Made by a program: the position numbers and the translations under genes
DNA from: Sebastes aleutianus
Taxonomy: Eukaryota > Chordata > Actinopteri > Perciformes > Sebastidae
Assembly: GCA_916700875.1 (NCBI GenBank)
Contig: CAKAKS010000004.1
Span: 13,102,534-13,166,533 of the forward strand
DNA: 64,000 nt
Reading direction: 5' to 3'
Notes under the pieces: model-generated
Database searches by the model: none
Seen by the model: the letters and a program-made list of their open reading frames with translations, nothing else
Told to the model about the DNA's origin: nothing
Shown: piece by piece, positions 24,852 to 35,600 of the stretch
Layout of the letters: every line of letters begins with the position of its first letter
Numbering within the stretch: the stretch's first letter is position 1

Positions 24852-26259
24852 AACAAGTATTCTCTTGGCTGTGTTTCCTAAAAACTTGCTCATAGAACCA
24901 GGATAGGAACAAGTACAACCATGGAAAAACATGGAAGTATGTTAAACATTATACTGTGTTCTTTTTTCACAACACTATGAACAAAACCACAATCAGTTAT
25001 ACGCAGTCGAACCGTACTTTAACCGTGCACACACACAGGGACACTATAATAAAGATCCAAGTTTTGGAGTGACTAATGCAACAAGTTAACACAGTGTCCA
25101 ACCTTAGCCTAATAGTTACTCACATTAGTGTTGATGCTCTTTTGGTGCACATGTCAATGTTTAATAAAAGGGAGAAAGTGTTCTGGGGAGGGGGGAAAGC
25201 CAGCTTAAGAGCCAAAACACACTTACCATTCCTGGTGGATAAACTTGATACTGCCAGTGCAGACACAAGGGTGGTACAAGGGTTTGTCTGGTGTCCCCTC
25301 AGAGCGGCACACACGACAAATATCCGCTGGACACACAAACAAAACATACATAACATGTGAGTTACTATTATGATACCCATTGCCAAAACCAAGCAAACTA
25401 CAGAGTAGGGGTACTGGGTGTGTTATAGACAGGTGTCTTTTGGAAATGAGGACTCCTAATGCTAGAAACTTAGATAAGTAAGATACATACATCTAAATGA
25501 GTGGGTTATCTATATGGCCATACATCAGGAGACTGATGACATCACAAGAAACATTAGTCCTTTTGACACTCTCTATTACATTGCTGCTTCACCGTATTGC
25601 TCTCACATTGAGCTGGCTGCATTAAAACAACGTTTAGTTACTATTCAATTTGCTTTTGCTTTATTGGCATGACTGTCAGGTGTACAATATTGCCAAAGCC
25701 TCAATTCAATAATAAATAAACAAAGGATGCAAAGGATAAATGTAAAAAAAAAAAAAAAAAACATGAAGTAGAGGAGTAAATAAAAGGCAGAGTGTGAGTT
25801 ACATCTATATGATACACATTGCCAAAGCCAAGCAAACTAAAGAGTAGGGGTACTGTGTGTGCGTTATAGACAGGTGTCTTTTGGAAATGAGGACTCCTAA
25901 TGCTAGAAATAAGTAAGAATATATATTGAATAAAGGTTCATCTTATCTTATCTTATATGGTCATACATCAGGAGACTGATGACATCACAAGAAACATTAA
26001 CATCTAGTCATGTTTTACTCTCTCTAATACATTACAATGCTCTCATTTTGAGCTGGCTGCATTAAAACAACATTTAGCATCCCCCACATTACTGAATTAA
26101 CCTCATACTACACTGACAGGTTGCTAAGCTACTCAGCTAGTTAACCACTAGCAGGCCGGCTCAGCGTTAGCTTCTTGGTAGCTGTTATTAACCCCAAAAC
26201 AGAGAAGCAATGATGAGCCTTTTTATATTGAGTTATTTACCTTCTTCGGCTGTATCCAT
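12425..26259 (-). CDS. marchf6: MARCHF6 (TEB4/Doa10) ER ubiquitin ligase, complete coding region in 25 exons
   Basis: Multi-pass ER membrane E3 ligase of ER-associated degradation. Exons: 26259-26241, 25326-25227, 22565-22492, 22294-22151, 21648-21576, 21422-21257, 21162-20973, 20064-20003, 19870-19838, 19746-19695, 18866-18808, 18710-18630, 18484-18416, 18047-17973, 16377-16243, 16157-15937, 15718-15581, 15488-15266, 14546-14477, 14286-14105, 13781-13647, 13450-13361, 13259-13127, 12725-12590, 12512-12425. They join in frame to 915 codons (human about 910). RING-CH zinc ligands: C10, C13, C27, C29, H37, C40, C53, C56. A Pro/Ala- and Glu/Asp-rich loop fills exon 7, membrane segments run through most later exons, and an Asn-rich loop is in exon 18. 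The exon 7 donor (GTTGGA) is weak but the next exon joins in frame. An extra Ala7 arises at the exon 2 acceptor. The tail VPPPNPVAE is shorter than the human Pro/Ser tail. Confidence 0.96.
15371..15432 (-). repeat. Asparagine codon expansion inside marchf6 exon 18
   Basis: Two runs of AAC/AAT codons give seven Asn (residues 584-590) and five Asn (597-601), separated by PPPGHH. Human has only two interrupted Asn triplets here (recalled). It lies in a loop between membrane segments, so length change is probably tolerated. Occasional AAT codons break the pure AAC run. Confidence 0.85.
16720..17065 (+). repeat. Dispersed teleost repeat in marchf6 intron 14
   Basis: Contains the phrases GAGGTCACAGTGACCTTGAC, AAATCTGAAGAAATTCCCTC and GTTCCTGAGATATCGCGTTC, then GACGGACAACCCGAAAACAT. 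I recognise these as a high-copy repeat in fish genomes. No coding frame, and no clear target duplication seen. The rest of the intron (17066-17972) shows no gene and no repeat I can name. Confidence 0.6.
18943..19504. mobile_element. hAT-type MITE in marchf6 intron 10
   Basis: Ends are CAGGACTGCACAATTAATC and an inverse ending TCGTGCAGCCCTA. Flanking AACTGTAC (18935-18942) and AATTGTAC (19505-19512) differ at one of 8 positions, as expected for an aged hAT target duplication. 562 bp; no transposase. Confidence 0.75.
24025..24397. mobile_element. hAT-type MITE in marchf6 intron 2
   Basis: TAGGGCTGTTCCAAATG at the left and TTTGGGTCAGCCCTA at the right are imperfect inverted ends. Flanks GTTTTCAC (24017-24024) and GTTTTGAT (24398-24405) match at 6 of 8 positions. 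GAAGCTTCG-type short palindromes lie near the left end. 373 bp; non-coding. Confidence 0.7.
24572..24850. repeat. Truncated hAT MITE ending in an AAC microsatellite
   Basis: The left part (TAGAGCTGCAACGATCAATC, then GATAATCGATTAATC and CTTCTTAAATGTGAG) is the same family as 2582-2854. Where the right half of that element should be, the sequence passes into about 19 AAC units (24793-24850). On the minus strand the run is GTT; any valine-rich frame there is spurious. Confidence 0.75.
25355..26085. repeat. Direct duplication in marchf6 intron 1
   Basis: The block at about 25370-25640 recurs at about 25812-26085, with near-identical text such as GACAGGTGTCTTTTGGAAAT and GGAGACTGATGACATCACAA. The second copy carries a small LINE tail (AATAAAGGTTCATC plus TTATC units, near 25929-25955). 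Between copies, 25650-25790 looks like another A-rich insertion (A-run near 25745). Confidence 0.8.
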
Positions 26260-26555
26260 GATTGTTCGCTAAGCACCGGTTTCTTCCAGGAGTACCGTGT
26301 ACAGCGAACCCATCCACGACTCCAGACCGTTTACTAGCTTTAAACTAAGCTAGCGAGCTAGTCTCCTTATTTGTCATCATAAAATGGTTTCTCCTCCACA
26401 CAGACTGATGTTTCCTCTCACATCCGGTGTCTGTGTTCGCCGCTAAACAAAGGGGTTTTATTTGTATTTTGTTGATGTGAAACAATATATACGTTACATC
26501 CTCCGTGTTGTTGCTGAAATGACAGTTTAAGACCTGGCTAGCTAAGCTCGGCTAA

Positions 26556-26573
26556 CGCATGCGCCGACGTCAC
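26556..26573. promoter_or_regulatory. NRF1-like and CRE-like motifs upstream of marchf6
   Basis: CGCATGCGC (26556-26564) is close to the NRF1 palindrome, and CGACGTCA (26565-26572) is one base from a CRE. Both lie about 300 bp 5' of the marchf6 start codon in a locally CG-containing stretch. There is no TATA box nearby. Assignment is by motif only. Confidence 0.4.
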
Positions 26574-26763
26574 CGCTGCTGCGAGCTGCTGTCACAACCA
26601 CAACAGCTTTTTTTTTTTTTACTTTGCGACAGCGGCTCAAGTTTTACGGCAGGAGGGAAACTGCCATAACAACCAGTCACGTGGTTAAGTGAAAGGAAGG
26701 CAAGCCATTATATCATGTGATTCTTTTAATATCGAAACATCGGATGCTCGTTTCTAAACACAA

Positions 26764-27415
26764 TTAACCCTCCTGTTACCTTCAAATTTACTAACATCTT
26801 TTATCCTTGGGGTCAATTTGACCCCAGCAATTTAAACCTCCAGAAAATGATTATAATTGAAATTGTTACCCAAGTTTATGTGTCAGGTACTTTATGTTTG
26901 TATGTTGACTACCTAAATAGCCCTTTAAATAAAATCAATATCTTCACGGGAACCATATTTTGACGCCCCCAAAGCGTGGGGAAATATCAAAGTTCTCGCG
27001 AGAATGATGTTTCCCCTCTCCCATGTCGTGTGAACTATCAGTGGTTTCTCGCATTACTACAGTTATGGTTATGTTAGGTTAGGGCCCTAAAGCTTTTTGA
27101 AGATTATAAATGCATGTTATAGTGACCTCAGTATCATCCAAAACAAATGTGTGTAAAATGTATATATTTCTTATATGTTTTATACAGCTAAAACAGCCTG
27201 GGGTCAAATTGACCCCAAAGAACACCGATGCGTACAGCATGTGTACAGGACATTGAAAACATATCATCATTTTAATTTTATGTTTACCCAGTTGTCCCCA
27301 TTAAATTAGGAAAAGTCATTAAATATGAAGCAAAAAAAATGATGTCAATCATTTATTTAGAGACGTTAAACATTGAATGGGGTCAAATTGACCCCAAAGA
27401 TAATAGGAGGGTTAA
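26764..27415. mobile_element. piggyBac-like non-autonomous element
   Basis: Bounded by TTAA on both sides (26764-26767, 27412-27415), the piggyBac target site. Ends CCCTCCTGTTACC and GATAATAGGAGGG are inverted repeats. Subterminal copies of GGGGTCAAWTTGACCCC occur near 26811, 27201 and 27380. The interior includes TTCTCGCGAGAA (about 26993-27004). No transposase frame. It lies in the promoter-side flank of marchf6. Confidence 0.8.
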
Positions 27416-27754
27416 GATGTACATAATATGTGTCTACTGTGCCTGGCTGACATTCAAGAAAGTATTCTCAATTTCTCTTCGCTTTTATACTGATTTTTAG
27501 AAACTGGGTATCAAATATCCATCCATATTGAACAGTGACATCTGCAGGATTTTACTTGAACCAACAACTTTGATATAATAAACTCGGGAAAAAAAGTGAA
27601 GGGGGCTCTTTAGGGTATGTTCAGACTTAAGTAGGGGGAAACCATGGGGGAAACACATATCGACGGGAAACCGTACTCGACACAACACCTGTTTAGAGGT
27701 GCAAGTCTAATAAACTTGGGGAAAAAAGTTTGGAAATTTGTGATTGGTCGATTC

Positions 27755-28000
27755 TCTTCAGAATCAGAATCAGAATCAGAATTGTGTTTATTGCCAGGTG
27801 TAAGAGATTTACACTAGGAATTTGCTTTGGTTATGTTGGTGCAAGTCAAACAGTATAATAACAAAATAGATAAAAACGTTAGAATAAAATAGAATTAAAA
27901 AAAATTAAATTTTAAGAATATACAATATACAAAATAAGCTTTAAACAAAAATAAACATGATATAAACAGATAGTGCAAATGCTCTTTCTGTTGTTACAAT
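27755..28000 (-). mobile_element. Antisense LINE 3' tail with AATCAG repeats
   Basis: Starts with a short AATCAG tandem and TGTGTTTATTGCCAGGTGTA, the minus-strand 3' terminus of a common fish non-LTR element. 5' truncated; left border set by the hexamer run, right border approximate. Confidence 0.5.
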
Positions 28001-28600
28001 GCTAAATGGCATTGCATTTTACATCGTTGGAAAACCTGTTTATTTACCTTCACAATGATGTCCAACTTGTAAGGATCATGCTTTTGTGGGATGAGCAGCA
28101 CAGCTGATTATGTGGGTAGTGCCCAAGAAACATTTGCCAAAATGCTCTGCCAATGGTAAACAGTGTATTCTCCTGTTGGGATTGACTCTTGTTTTGAGTT
28201 GTTTGGTGGATTGGATGATTGGACTCTCCATCAGTAACAAGGAACAAACAAGACATATTGGCTATTTTACACTTTATTCATTTAATACACCGTCAGGAGC
28301 CTCAGTAGCGGTGGAAGATCCATACACAGCCCTAACAGCCTGGCACCTCCTCCTCATGCTGGTCACCAACCTGGTCACACGTTGTATTTAATACATTTTG
28401 TATTTTATTACATTTTGCATTAAAACTGCTCATAATGTAAACTTTAAAAAAAAAAATTGTGATTAATTTGTATTTCCTTTCTGCAAACTTTTCCTTATCA
28501 ATTCAGTTTTTGTTACTAAATGTTACTTTATTTCAGATTTTTTTTAATTGATTATATGTGTTTTTGTATGTGTACATACTGCGTGTGCGTATGTATGTAT
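28001..28600. other. Unassigned intergenic sequence
   Basis: Short open frames exist (for example 28110-28391 plus) but they lack a recognisable domain and splice context. 28300-28380, with a run of CCTCCTCCTCATGCTGG, looks repeat-like but I cannot name it. A TA-rich microsatellite follows at about 28605-28675. Confidence 0.35.
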
Positions 28601-28617
28601 GTATACAGTATATATAC

Positions 28618-28652
<35 letters not shown>

Positions 28653-28696
28653 TACATATATATGTATATATAAATAGATTTAATTTAATTTAATTT

Positions 28697-28905
28697 GTTT
28701 TTACTTGTGTATATTCTTTTTACTTATATATCTATTTTTTGTATATAATATGTTTTTCCTGTATCTATACTGGCTTATTTTATATTAATATTAGGTTTGT
28801 TAAGTCTCTTTTTACCGAGAATGTTATTATTGGGGATGTTTGTGAATGTTTGTTCTGTTGTTTCAAAATTAACAAAAAAACAATAAATATAATATTGAAA
28901 AAAAA
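28697..28905 (+). repeat. Dispersed A/T-rich repeat, copy 2 of 2
   Basis: Same-orientation relative of 8507-8715, with a few point changes and the same A-rich end. The preceding sequence is a TA microsatellite. Confidence 0.7.
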
Positions 28906-29086
28906 TGTTTTTACTTTATTTCTTATTCTGTGCCTTTTTATATTGGACAGATTAGAGCAATAAACAGGGAGAGAAATTGTATTTAATATGTAGGCCTATT
29001 GTTTTTGGTTTTAATTAAACTGTAGTCACTGATGACGCGTGTGCGTTGGTAGCTATGTGAATGTACTGACGACGAATGACATCAGC

Positions 29087-29160
29087 GGTGCCGTGGCTTA
29101 GTTGGTTAAAGCGCCTGTCTAGTAAACAGGAGATCCTGAGTTCGAATCTCAGCGGTGCCT
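29087..29160 (+). tRNA. tRNA-Thr (anticodon AGT)
   Basis: A full cloverleaf can be drawn. Acceptor stem GGTGCCG pairs with CGGTGCC with two G-U pairs, discriminator T. The A-box region is TGGCTTAGTTGG. The anticodon arm is CCTGT / CTAGTAA / ACAGG with AGT at 29121-29123. The T arm GAGTTCGAATCTC contains the B box. Four T residues (29160-29163) end transcription. No intron. It is a single copy between the 5' ends of marchf6 and cmbl. Confidence 0.96.
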
Positions 29161-29315
29161 TTTGAGAGACGTGTGACGGTAAGTCAACATTTAACATTCA
29201 CAAAGTCAAACGACTTGCAAAAACGTTGAGGGATGTTTCTCTGTCACAGTTTGACACTTTCAAACTTTGCCAAAACTAAAGACGTTGTTCAATCTGATCC
29301 ACTCTGCGACCGTCA

Positions 29316-29957
29316 GGGACCGTCTACAAAGTGCAACGAGGAAAAGAGAAAAATATTACATAACTTCAGTATTATACAGTGTAATACCAACAAAATTACT
29401 TCACATATCAATGATCTTCTCATAGTTGTACTACAACACTTAGTTTGATAAATAAGCTTTTTTGCACAATTTTGGTGAATTTTAATGGGAAAAATATTCA
29501 ATAACTTCACTTTTATAAAGTGTAGTGCCATCAAAATGTCTTAATTAGTTTAATAAGTATAATCAGGAAGAGACCATTGATGTGTGAAGTGATTTTGGTG
29601 GTACTACACTGCATAATACTGAAGTTATTGAATATTTTTCCCATAAAAAATTCACTAAAATTCTGTAAAGCATATTTTTCCATAATAAGTGTTGTAGTAC
29701 AACCATGAAGAGATCATTGATGTGTGAAGTAATTTTGATGGTACTACACTGTACATTACTGAAGTTATTGAATATTTTTCCCATAAAAAATTCACTAAAA
29801 TTACGCAAAAGCATATTTTTCCATAGTAAGTGTTGTAGTACAACCACGAGGAGATCATTGATGTGTGAAGTAATTTTGGTGGTACTACACTGTATAATAC
29901 TGAAGTTATGGAATATTTTTCTCTTTTCGGCATTGCATTTTGTAGACGGTCCCTGAC
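29316..29957. mobile_element. Fold-back DNA element with internal tandem repeats
   Basis: Ends CAGGGACCGTCTACAAA and TTTGTAGACGGTCCCTG are exact inverted repeats, and similarity continues inward for some 70 bp with an 8-9 bp offset. Internally a unit of about 115-120 bp recurs three times on the right side (motifs AGATCATTGATGTGTGAAGT, GTACTACACTG, AGTGTTGTAGTACAACCA), and inverted copies lie on the left, so the whole can fold on itself. Minus-strand frames of 101-154 codons here are read through the repeats and are not genes. Target duplication is unclear. It starts about 155 bp after the tRNA. Confidence 0.75.
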
Positions 29958-30561
29958 CATTAGTATTAGTATGGCTTTTGCTGTTTTTTGTTTTTTTTAC
30001 CATAATTTTTTCTGTGATTATTATCATCAGCTACGACAGGGTAAAAATAAATAAAAAATAAAGCATTGACATTGTATTTTAGCGGAAAATCCACCTTTAA
30101 AGTGTATGCTACTCAGAAAATTTGGAATTAAATTAAATGTACCGCTTTTATTTTGAAGGCATGAGGTTCATTTTTTTGACTTGTCACATGATGCCAGTTT
30201 TACGATCATCGACCGACTGGACTCTGGCTGCAACATTTTAAGCCTTGCAAAAGATTTAAGATTGTTTCCTCTTTTCATCACAAAATAAAACAATACGGTA
30301 TGTATCTGATATATGCAAAGTGATTTACAAATGCACACATCCGGTGTTGAAATTCCTTATTTTTTAGCCTTAGGACTGGAGAGTTATTTGTGCAAAGTGG
30401 GTCAAGGTACACGGATCAGAATACTTTATTGTGTTGCTTGTATAATCATGTTTAATGGCCCACAGCCAGGTTTAATCACAATACAGAGAAATGACATGTG
30501 ACCATTCACTATGTGCTCCAGCTGACTTCCTACGTGTCTGTCTGCTCCTGTCTGTCAGCAG

Positions 30562-32037
30562 ATGGCAAATGAAGCCAAGCCATGCCCCTGTGACATTGGT
30601 GATCGGGTGGAGTATGGAGGGCTCGGCCAGGAGGTCCAGATAGAGCACATCAAAGCTTATGTGGTGAAACCATCTACTGCATCTGACAAGGCCATCATTG
30701 TCATCCAGGACATCTTCGGGTGGCAGCTTCCCAACACAATATACATGGCTGATATGCTGGCTACCAATGGATACATGTGAGTAGAAACCAAGTATATGGA
30801 CAGGACATTTATATGACTGTGATTTCTTCTGCCATTGTTTTTGCTCTGCAGTGCTGTTTGTCCAGACTTCTATGTTGGAAAGGAGCCGTGGACTCCATCA
30901 AATGACTGGTCCCTATTTCAAGAGTGGATGGAAGACAGAAATCCAATGAACATAAACAAGTAACTAACATTTTCACTTATTTAAGCAGCTGATGTCCCAG
31001 TTGAAAAAAAATGTATGTACATAGCTCTAGTAGGTTTCTTGCATTTGAGTGTGTGTTTTCACCTTTTAAGTCATTAAATGGGGGCAATTATTGGTATGAT
31101 CTGGCGTTTTGAAATGCATTCATTCTTTTCTTGTATAGGCATTAGTTTTAATGAGATATTTTGGTCGTAATATTCTCCAGAGAGGTGGATGCAGTGCTGA
31201 GGTACGTGAAGGAGCAGTGTGGGGCCAAACACATTGGAGTAGTGGGCTTCTGCTGGGGAGGGATCGCCACACATTACATCGCCCTGCAATATCCAGAGAT
31301 CAAAGCAGGAGTCTCAGTCTATGGTATGTCATTCCGATATTAAAATTAATTTAAGTGGTTACCTTCATGTCACCTGTGGCAAAATCTGCTCTTCCTAATT
31401 CCATTACAGTATTACAAATCAGCAATCTTTGTTCACAGTATGATTTTATCGTCATACAGTGATTTAATGACAGGCTTATGTGATATTGTGCAGGGATCAT
31501 CCGTGACAGAGAGGACGTGTATGAGCTGAAGGCTCCTACGCTGTTCATCTTTGGGGAGATAGACGAGATTATCCCACTGGACCAGGTTAGTACGCATACT
31601 TTACATGTACAGTATTGCCTTCAGGTTGATAGTGATGGGATAACCTGCCTGATGCTTCGCCCTGGTATTTGAGCACCAAATGGTATCCTTGAAGCAACAT
31701 CCATATGCCTTTGTGTTAAAAGTACACCAGAAATTAAACATTTTTAGTCAGAATAAAAGCAGAAATCGCACAAGGAACTTCAACGGTGCAGATCATAACT
31801 TTAAAAAGCCATAATCCCTGCCATACAAGCACTACATCCTTTTACTCTCCTCTTCAGGTGACAGTCCTTGAAGCAAAGCTGAAGGACAAGTGCAAGGTGG
31901 ATTATCAGGTGAAGATCTTTCCTGGTCAGACTCATGGGTTTGTCCACCGCAAGAGAGAGGCTATCAACCCCACTGACCAACCCAGCATCCAGGAGGCCAG
32001 GACAGATATGCTCAATTGGCTCAACAAGTACATGTAA
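30562..32037 (+). CDS. cmbl: Carboxymethylenebutenolidase homolog, complete in 5 exons
   Basis: Cytosolic dienelactone-hydrolase-family cysteine hydrolase; the human enzyme bioactivates ester prodrugs such as olmesartan medoxomil. Exons: 30562-30776, 30852-30959, 31181-31323, 31494-31585, 31858-32037, GT-AG throughout, 245 codons, the same length as human. The nucleophile is in GFCWGG (Cys132, the human position); the acid is in FGEIDEIIP and the histidine in GQTHGFVHRKRE. The start MANEAKPCPCDIGDR matches human. A CAG acceptor lies just before the ATG, so an upstream non-coding exon is likely; I did not find it. AATAAA at 32435-32440 is a plausible poly(A) signal. Tail-to-tail with cct5, stops about 600 bp apart. 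Confidence 0.97.
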
Positions 32038-32633
32038 ACAAGAAGTGAATCAGTAACCCGGACCAATTTTCATTGAAACGGGATGAAAAGGTCAAATGTA
32101 ACATGTAGAGGTGCCGTTTACAGCGAGTTGAGGGCAGTGATTGTTAATCATAATTTTCGTTTGGTCACAATCGTTGTTCCCCAAATGTTTTATTTTGGAG
32201 GTCTGGATGTTCATGTATGGACCTGTGAATACCGAGGATCTGTGAAATGTGGATTTTAATTGTGAAGCCAAAACTATTAAGCCCTTTTGCCTTGTGTAAA
32301 AAATGCGGATGCAGTATGTTGTCTTGTTGAAAAATTAAGGATGTACACTTTTTATGCATCAGCTTGCCAACATCTTGTGTAAATTCCAACTTTTATAAAT
32401 ACATGTAATGTTTACACCTGACAGGGAATACACAAATAAAAAAATATTGGGAGGCTTGAAATCAGAACTACAGAGTCTGGAAGTTTCAACGGACCAACAT
32501 TTTAATGGGGACTTTGATACTACAACAGCGTGAACATTTTTTTATCGAATGATAAATAGCAATATGCAGTGCGGTTTGGACATGGTGCTCGGGGAAGTGC
32601 CTAAAACCTCTAGAACAGCGTTCCAGGAGGCCA

Positions 32634-35600
32634 TCAGTCCTCGCACTCTCCCGGGGTTCGGATGTCGTCGATCTTTAGGATCATCTTGACTACTTGAGTG
32701 GCCAGGGAGATCTGCTGCTTCTTGCCAATCAGGGTCTCGACAACATGCTGCTGCTTCATGTCTGCGGAGGAACAAAAACATAAAAAAGCCATTCAATATC
32801 ACGTCGTCTTGCTTTGACATTACAGTGCGGCGTCTGACGGTTGCTTCCTTACCGTTGGTGTTGTGGTGCAGACAGTCGATGCCGAGGTAGGGGTTGTTCT
32901 CTTTGACCTGTCTGGCTCTGACCTCTGTCATGGTCTGGATTGGGTTAAACCCGCTGTTCTCAGCCAGCGCCATTGGGACTACCTCCATAGCATCGGCAAA
33001 CGCCCTCATGGCATACTGCTCCAAAGATGGGCACTAGAAAGGAGAGGAGCAGAAATAAAGATGATCAGAGCAGCTATGGAGACAGCAAAAAAAAGCGTGT
33101 CAGAAACTAAAGCAATACCGTATTTAGTTTAGCTCAATTCTGAAAGTATCGGTGGGTTTTAGAGTGTCTTACCTTATCTGCAGCCAGGTTGACGGCCAGA
33201 GCACATGCGATCTCTGAAGCTCCTCCTCCATACACAATACGGTTGTCTCTGACCAGATTGCGAATTACACACAGAGCGTCGTGGAGAGCACGCTTGGCCT
33301 CTTCAATGATCTAATGAGATAGATAAACGGTGAACCAAGAGGAATAGATTTAACATAATGGACCTTTAGAGTGAAAGTCCCATTTGTTGCTTACCATTTT
33401 GTTGCCTCCGCGGATGAAAATGGTTACGGCCCTGGTGTTTTTGCACTCCTGGATGACCAACATGCGATCCTTCGTCGTGCCGAAGGAGATCTCCTTCACC
33501 ACACCAGCTGAGCCGAGCTTCTCTGGTGTCAACTCAGAGAACCGTGGCACGATGCGGCCTCCTGTGGCAATGGCGATCAACTGCAGAGAAAACATAATTG
33601 ACAATGGATACTTCAACACAACCAATGAAGTACTTACGTATACCGTTTGTTCAAAAGTAACTTTACATCAAGGAGTTCTATCATGTGACAAACATCTCTC
33701 ACCTCGATCTCAGGCCCTCCGACCCAGCGCACGGCCGGCAGCTGATTCTGCAGCAGAAGGTGGTTGGCTTCATCGTCAAAGCCCCACTGGCAAATGGCCA
33801 AGTTAGCACCATTGCTTTTGACCTATAAGAGAAATATGAGTTTGCATTTCAAGCACATGCCAATGTAGATGTTAAGAATTCAGTTTTAGCACCTTTAGAT
33901 GCTGCAGCACTTACCTGCTGGATCATCTCCTGAAACTTCTCCTTTTCATATTTCTGGAGAGCTTTGTAGTCCTCCACACAGGTCACATCCAACTTATGCT
34001 TGGTCTTGGGTTTAGGTGGCTCAAACGGGCAGGTAAGGATAGCGATTTTAACATCTTTCAGAATCTGAGTGGAGACAAAGAATAATTGATATCAGCATCA
34101 TTATCGTACATCCACAAAACGTCAAGACAAGCGTTTTAGGGCCGTTTCAGAATTAATCTCCGTCCACACCACCACGCCTGAAACCGCATGGCCTGGGCAT
34201 GTGTGTGCCGGTGTAAACAGGACGCATCGCTGAACACAGGAATTAATGTAAAGTGCTTGAATAATAGCTTGTCTTCTGCACATGTAGGCAGTATTAGCAT
34301 TATAAAATGCAGAATTTAACTGCACAATAGCTGCTAGCATAAACAACAAGGTCAGCAACACTTGCTCATCATTCATGTTGAAATTAACCACTGGTGGTCG
34401 AAGCTGATGTTTGAAAAAGTTCATGTGATGGGGTGTGGCGAAGGACTCAGCGAAGGACACGTCATGACTTATAAGACCCAATAAAGAAGCGAACCTGGGT
34501 ATCTGCGTCATTGTTTTCAAAAGGTTTCTAAACCCAACCCTGGAGTTTTCAAACTAAAATGGGGTCAGCAGCATTTTCAAATGTCTCCGTTTTGGGGGCT
34601 CGAAAATGCCTGAGTAGTGTGGATGCTAGGCATAAACATAACAAGTTATGCGATTTAAAATGAAAACATATTAGTGTGGATGTAGCCTTACAGTGGTCAC
34701 AAAAAAATTATAATGCAATATAACCTGTAGTGTTTGTCTGTAGCACTATAAAGCAAATAACAGTGATCTTATGAGTTGTATGTCATACACTATTGTCTAC
34801 ATTTAGCTTTTTACTGTTTCCGGCTAACATTTTCCCCAATCTCTACATGCTTTAAGTAATTAAGAGTCCAATTTAACTGCTTGCGGCTACTTTCTGAATG
34901 ACGTCAAAAAACGACACAGCAAAAAATGATAAAACACTAGGATAGTTTGTGATATTTATATAGATGCCAGACATACACATTTAATTTGTCCTTATGCACT
35001 GTCAACTATTTGATTCCATTTCATCAAAGACGAAACAGGAAATAGAGCTGATGACATCATCTTGAGAGTGATATTCCCCCTGTTTGTACCTTGGGCATCT
35101 GAGGGTGGCTGAACTCCTTGTCAACTATGACTCCCTTGATGAGCTGTGTGTCCTCCAGCTTGCCTCCCACTTTGCCCTCCATCTTAATGAGCTCAAAGTC
35201 TACGTCCTTCCTGTCCATGTCGGCCACAGTGAGGATGGCGTTCACTGCGATCTCTGCCATCTGTCTGTGACACCGGTTGATACTGAAAGACAACAGTAGA
35301 ACTTTAAGATGCAATATCTTGTCACACAATAAAATGATTACTATCCAACTATCTGATGCAATGAAAGAGATATGATAAAGAAATGTAGCTTATGAGTGAA
35401 AACATGTTGAACTGTATTGTTATACTAAGGAGGTGTTTCTAATATTTAACCTACCCCATTTATATCATGAACATTAAACCCTATAACAAAATCAACACAG
35501 TTGTGTCTACAAGACTCACATTTTGGAACCCAGTGTTGTCATGGCGGTCTCAACGAGCGGTTCTGTGTTGTTGGGATCGCAGAGTAAGGTTTCAGCAATT

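Larger units (their letters stand above)
22567..25226 (-). other. marchf6 intron 2, containing two hAT elements and an AAC repeat
   Basis: No exon or RNA gene is visible in this 2.7-kb intron. From 22567 to about 24000 I see only unassigned intronic sequence. From 24025 it holds a complete hAT MITE, a truncated hAT copy and a microsatellite, listed separately. Confidence 0.6.

Noticed and set aside
24733..24918. Valine-run frame
   Set aside because: Minus-strand translation of the AAC microsatellite.
28110..28391. 93-codon plus frame
   Set aside because: No domain, no conserved splice borders, and part looks repeat-derived; not supported as a gene.
29563..30027. Minus-strand frame of 154 codons near the tRNA
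   Set aside because: It is read through inverted and tandem repeats of the fold-back element; amino-acid text repeats with the DNA unit.
34122..34520. 132-codon minus frame in cct5 intron 5
   Set aside because: Lies wholly within an intron whose flanking exons join in frame, and overlaps sequence that looks like a decayed repeat.
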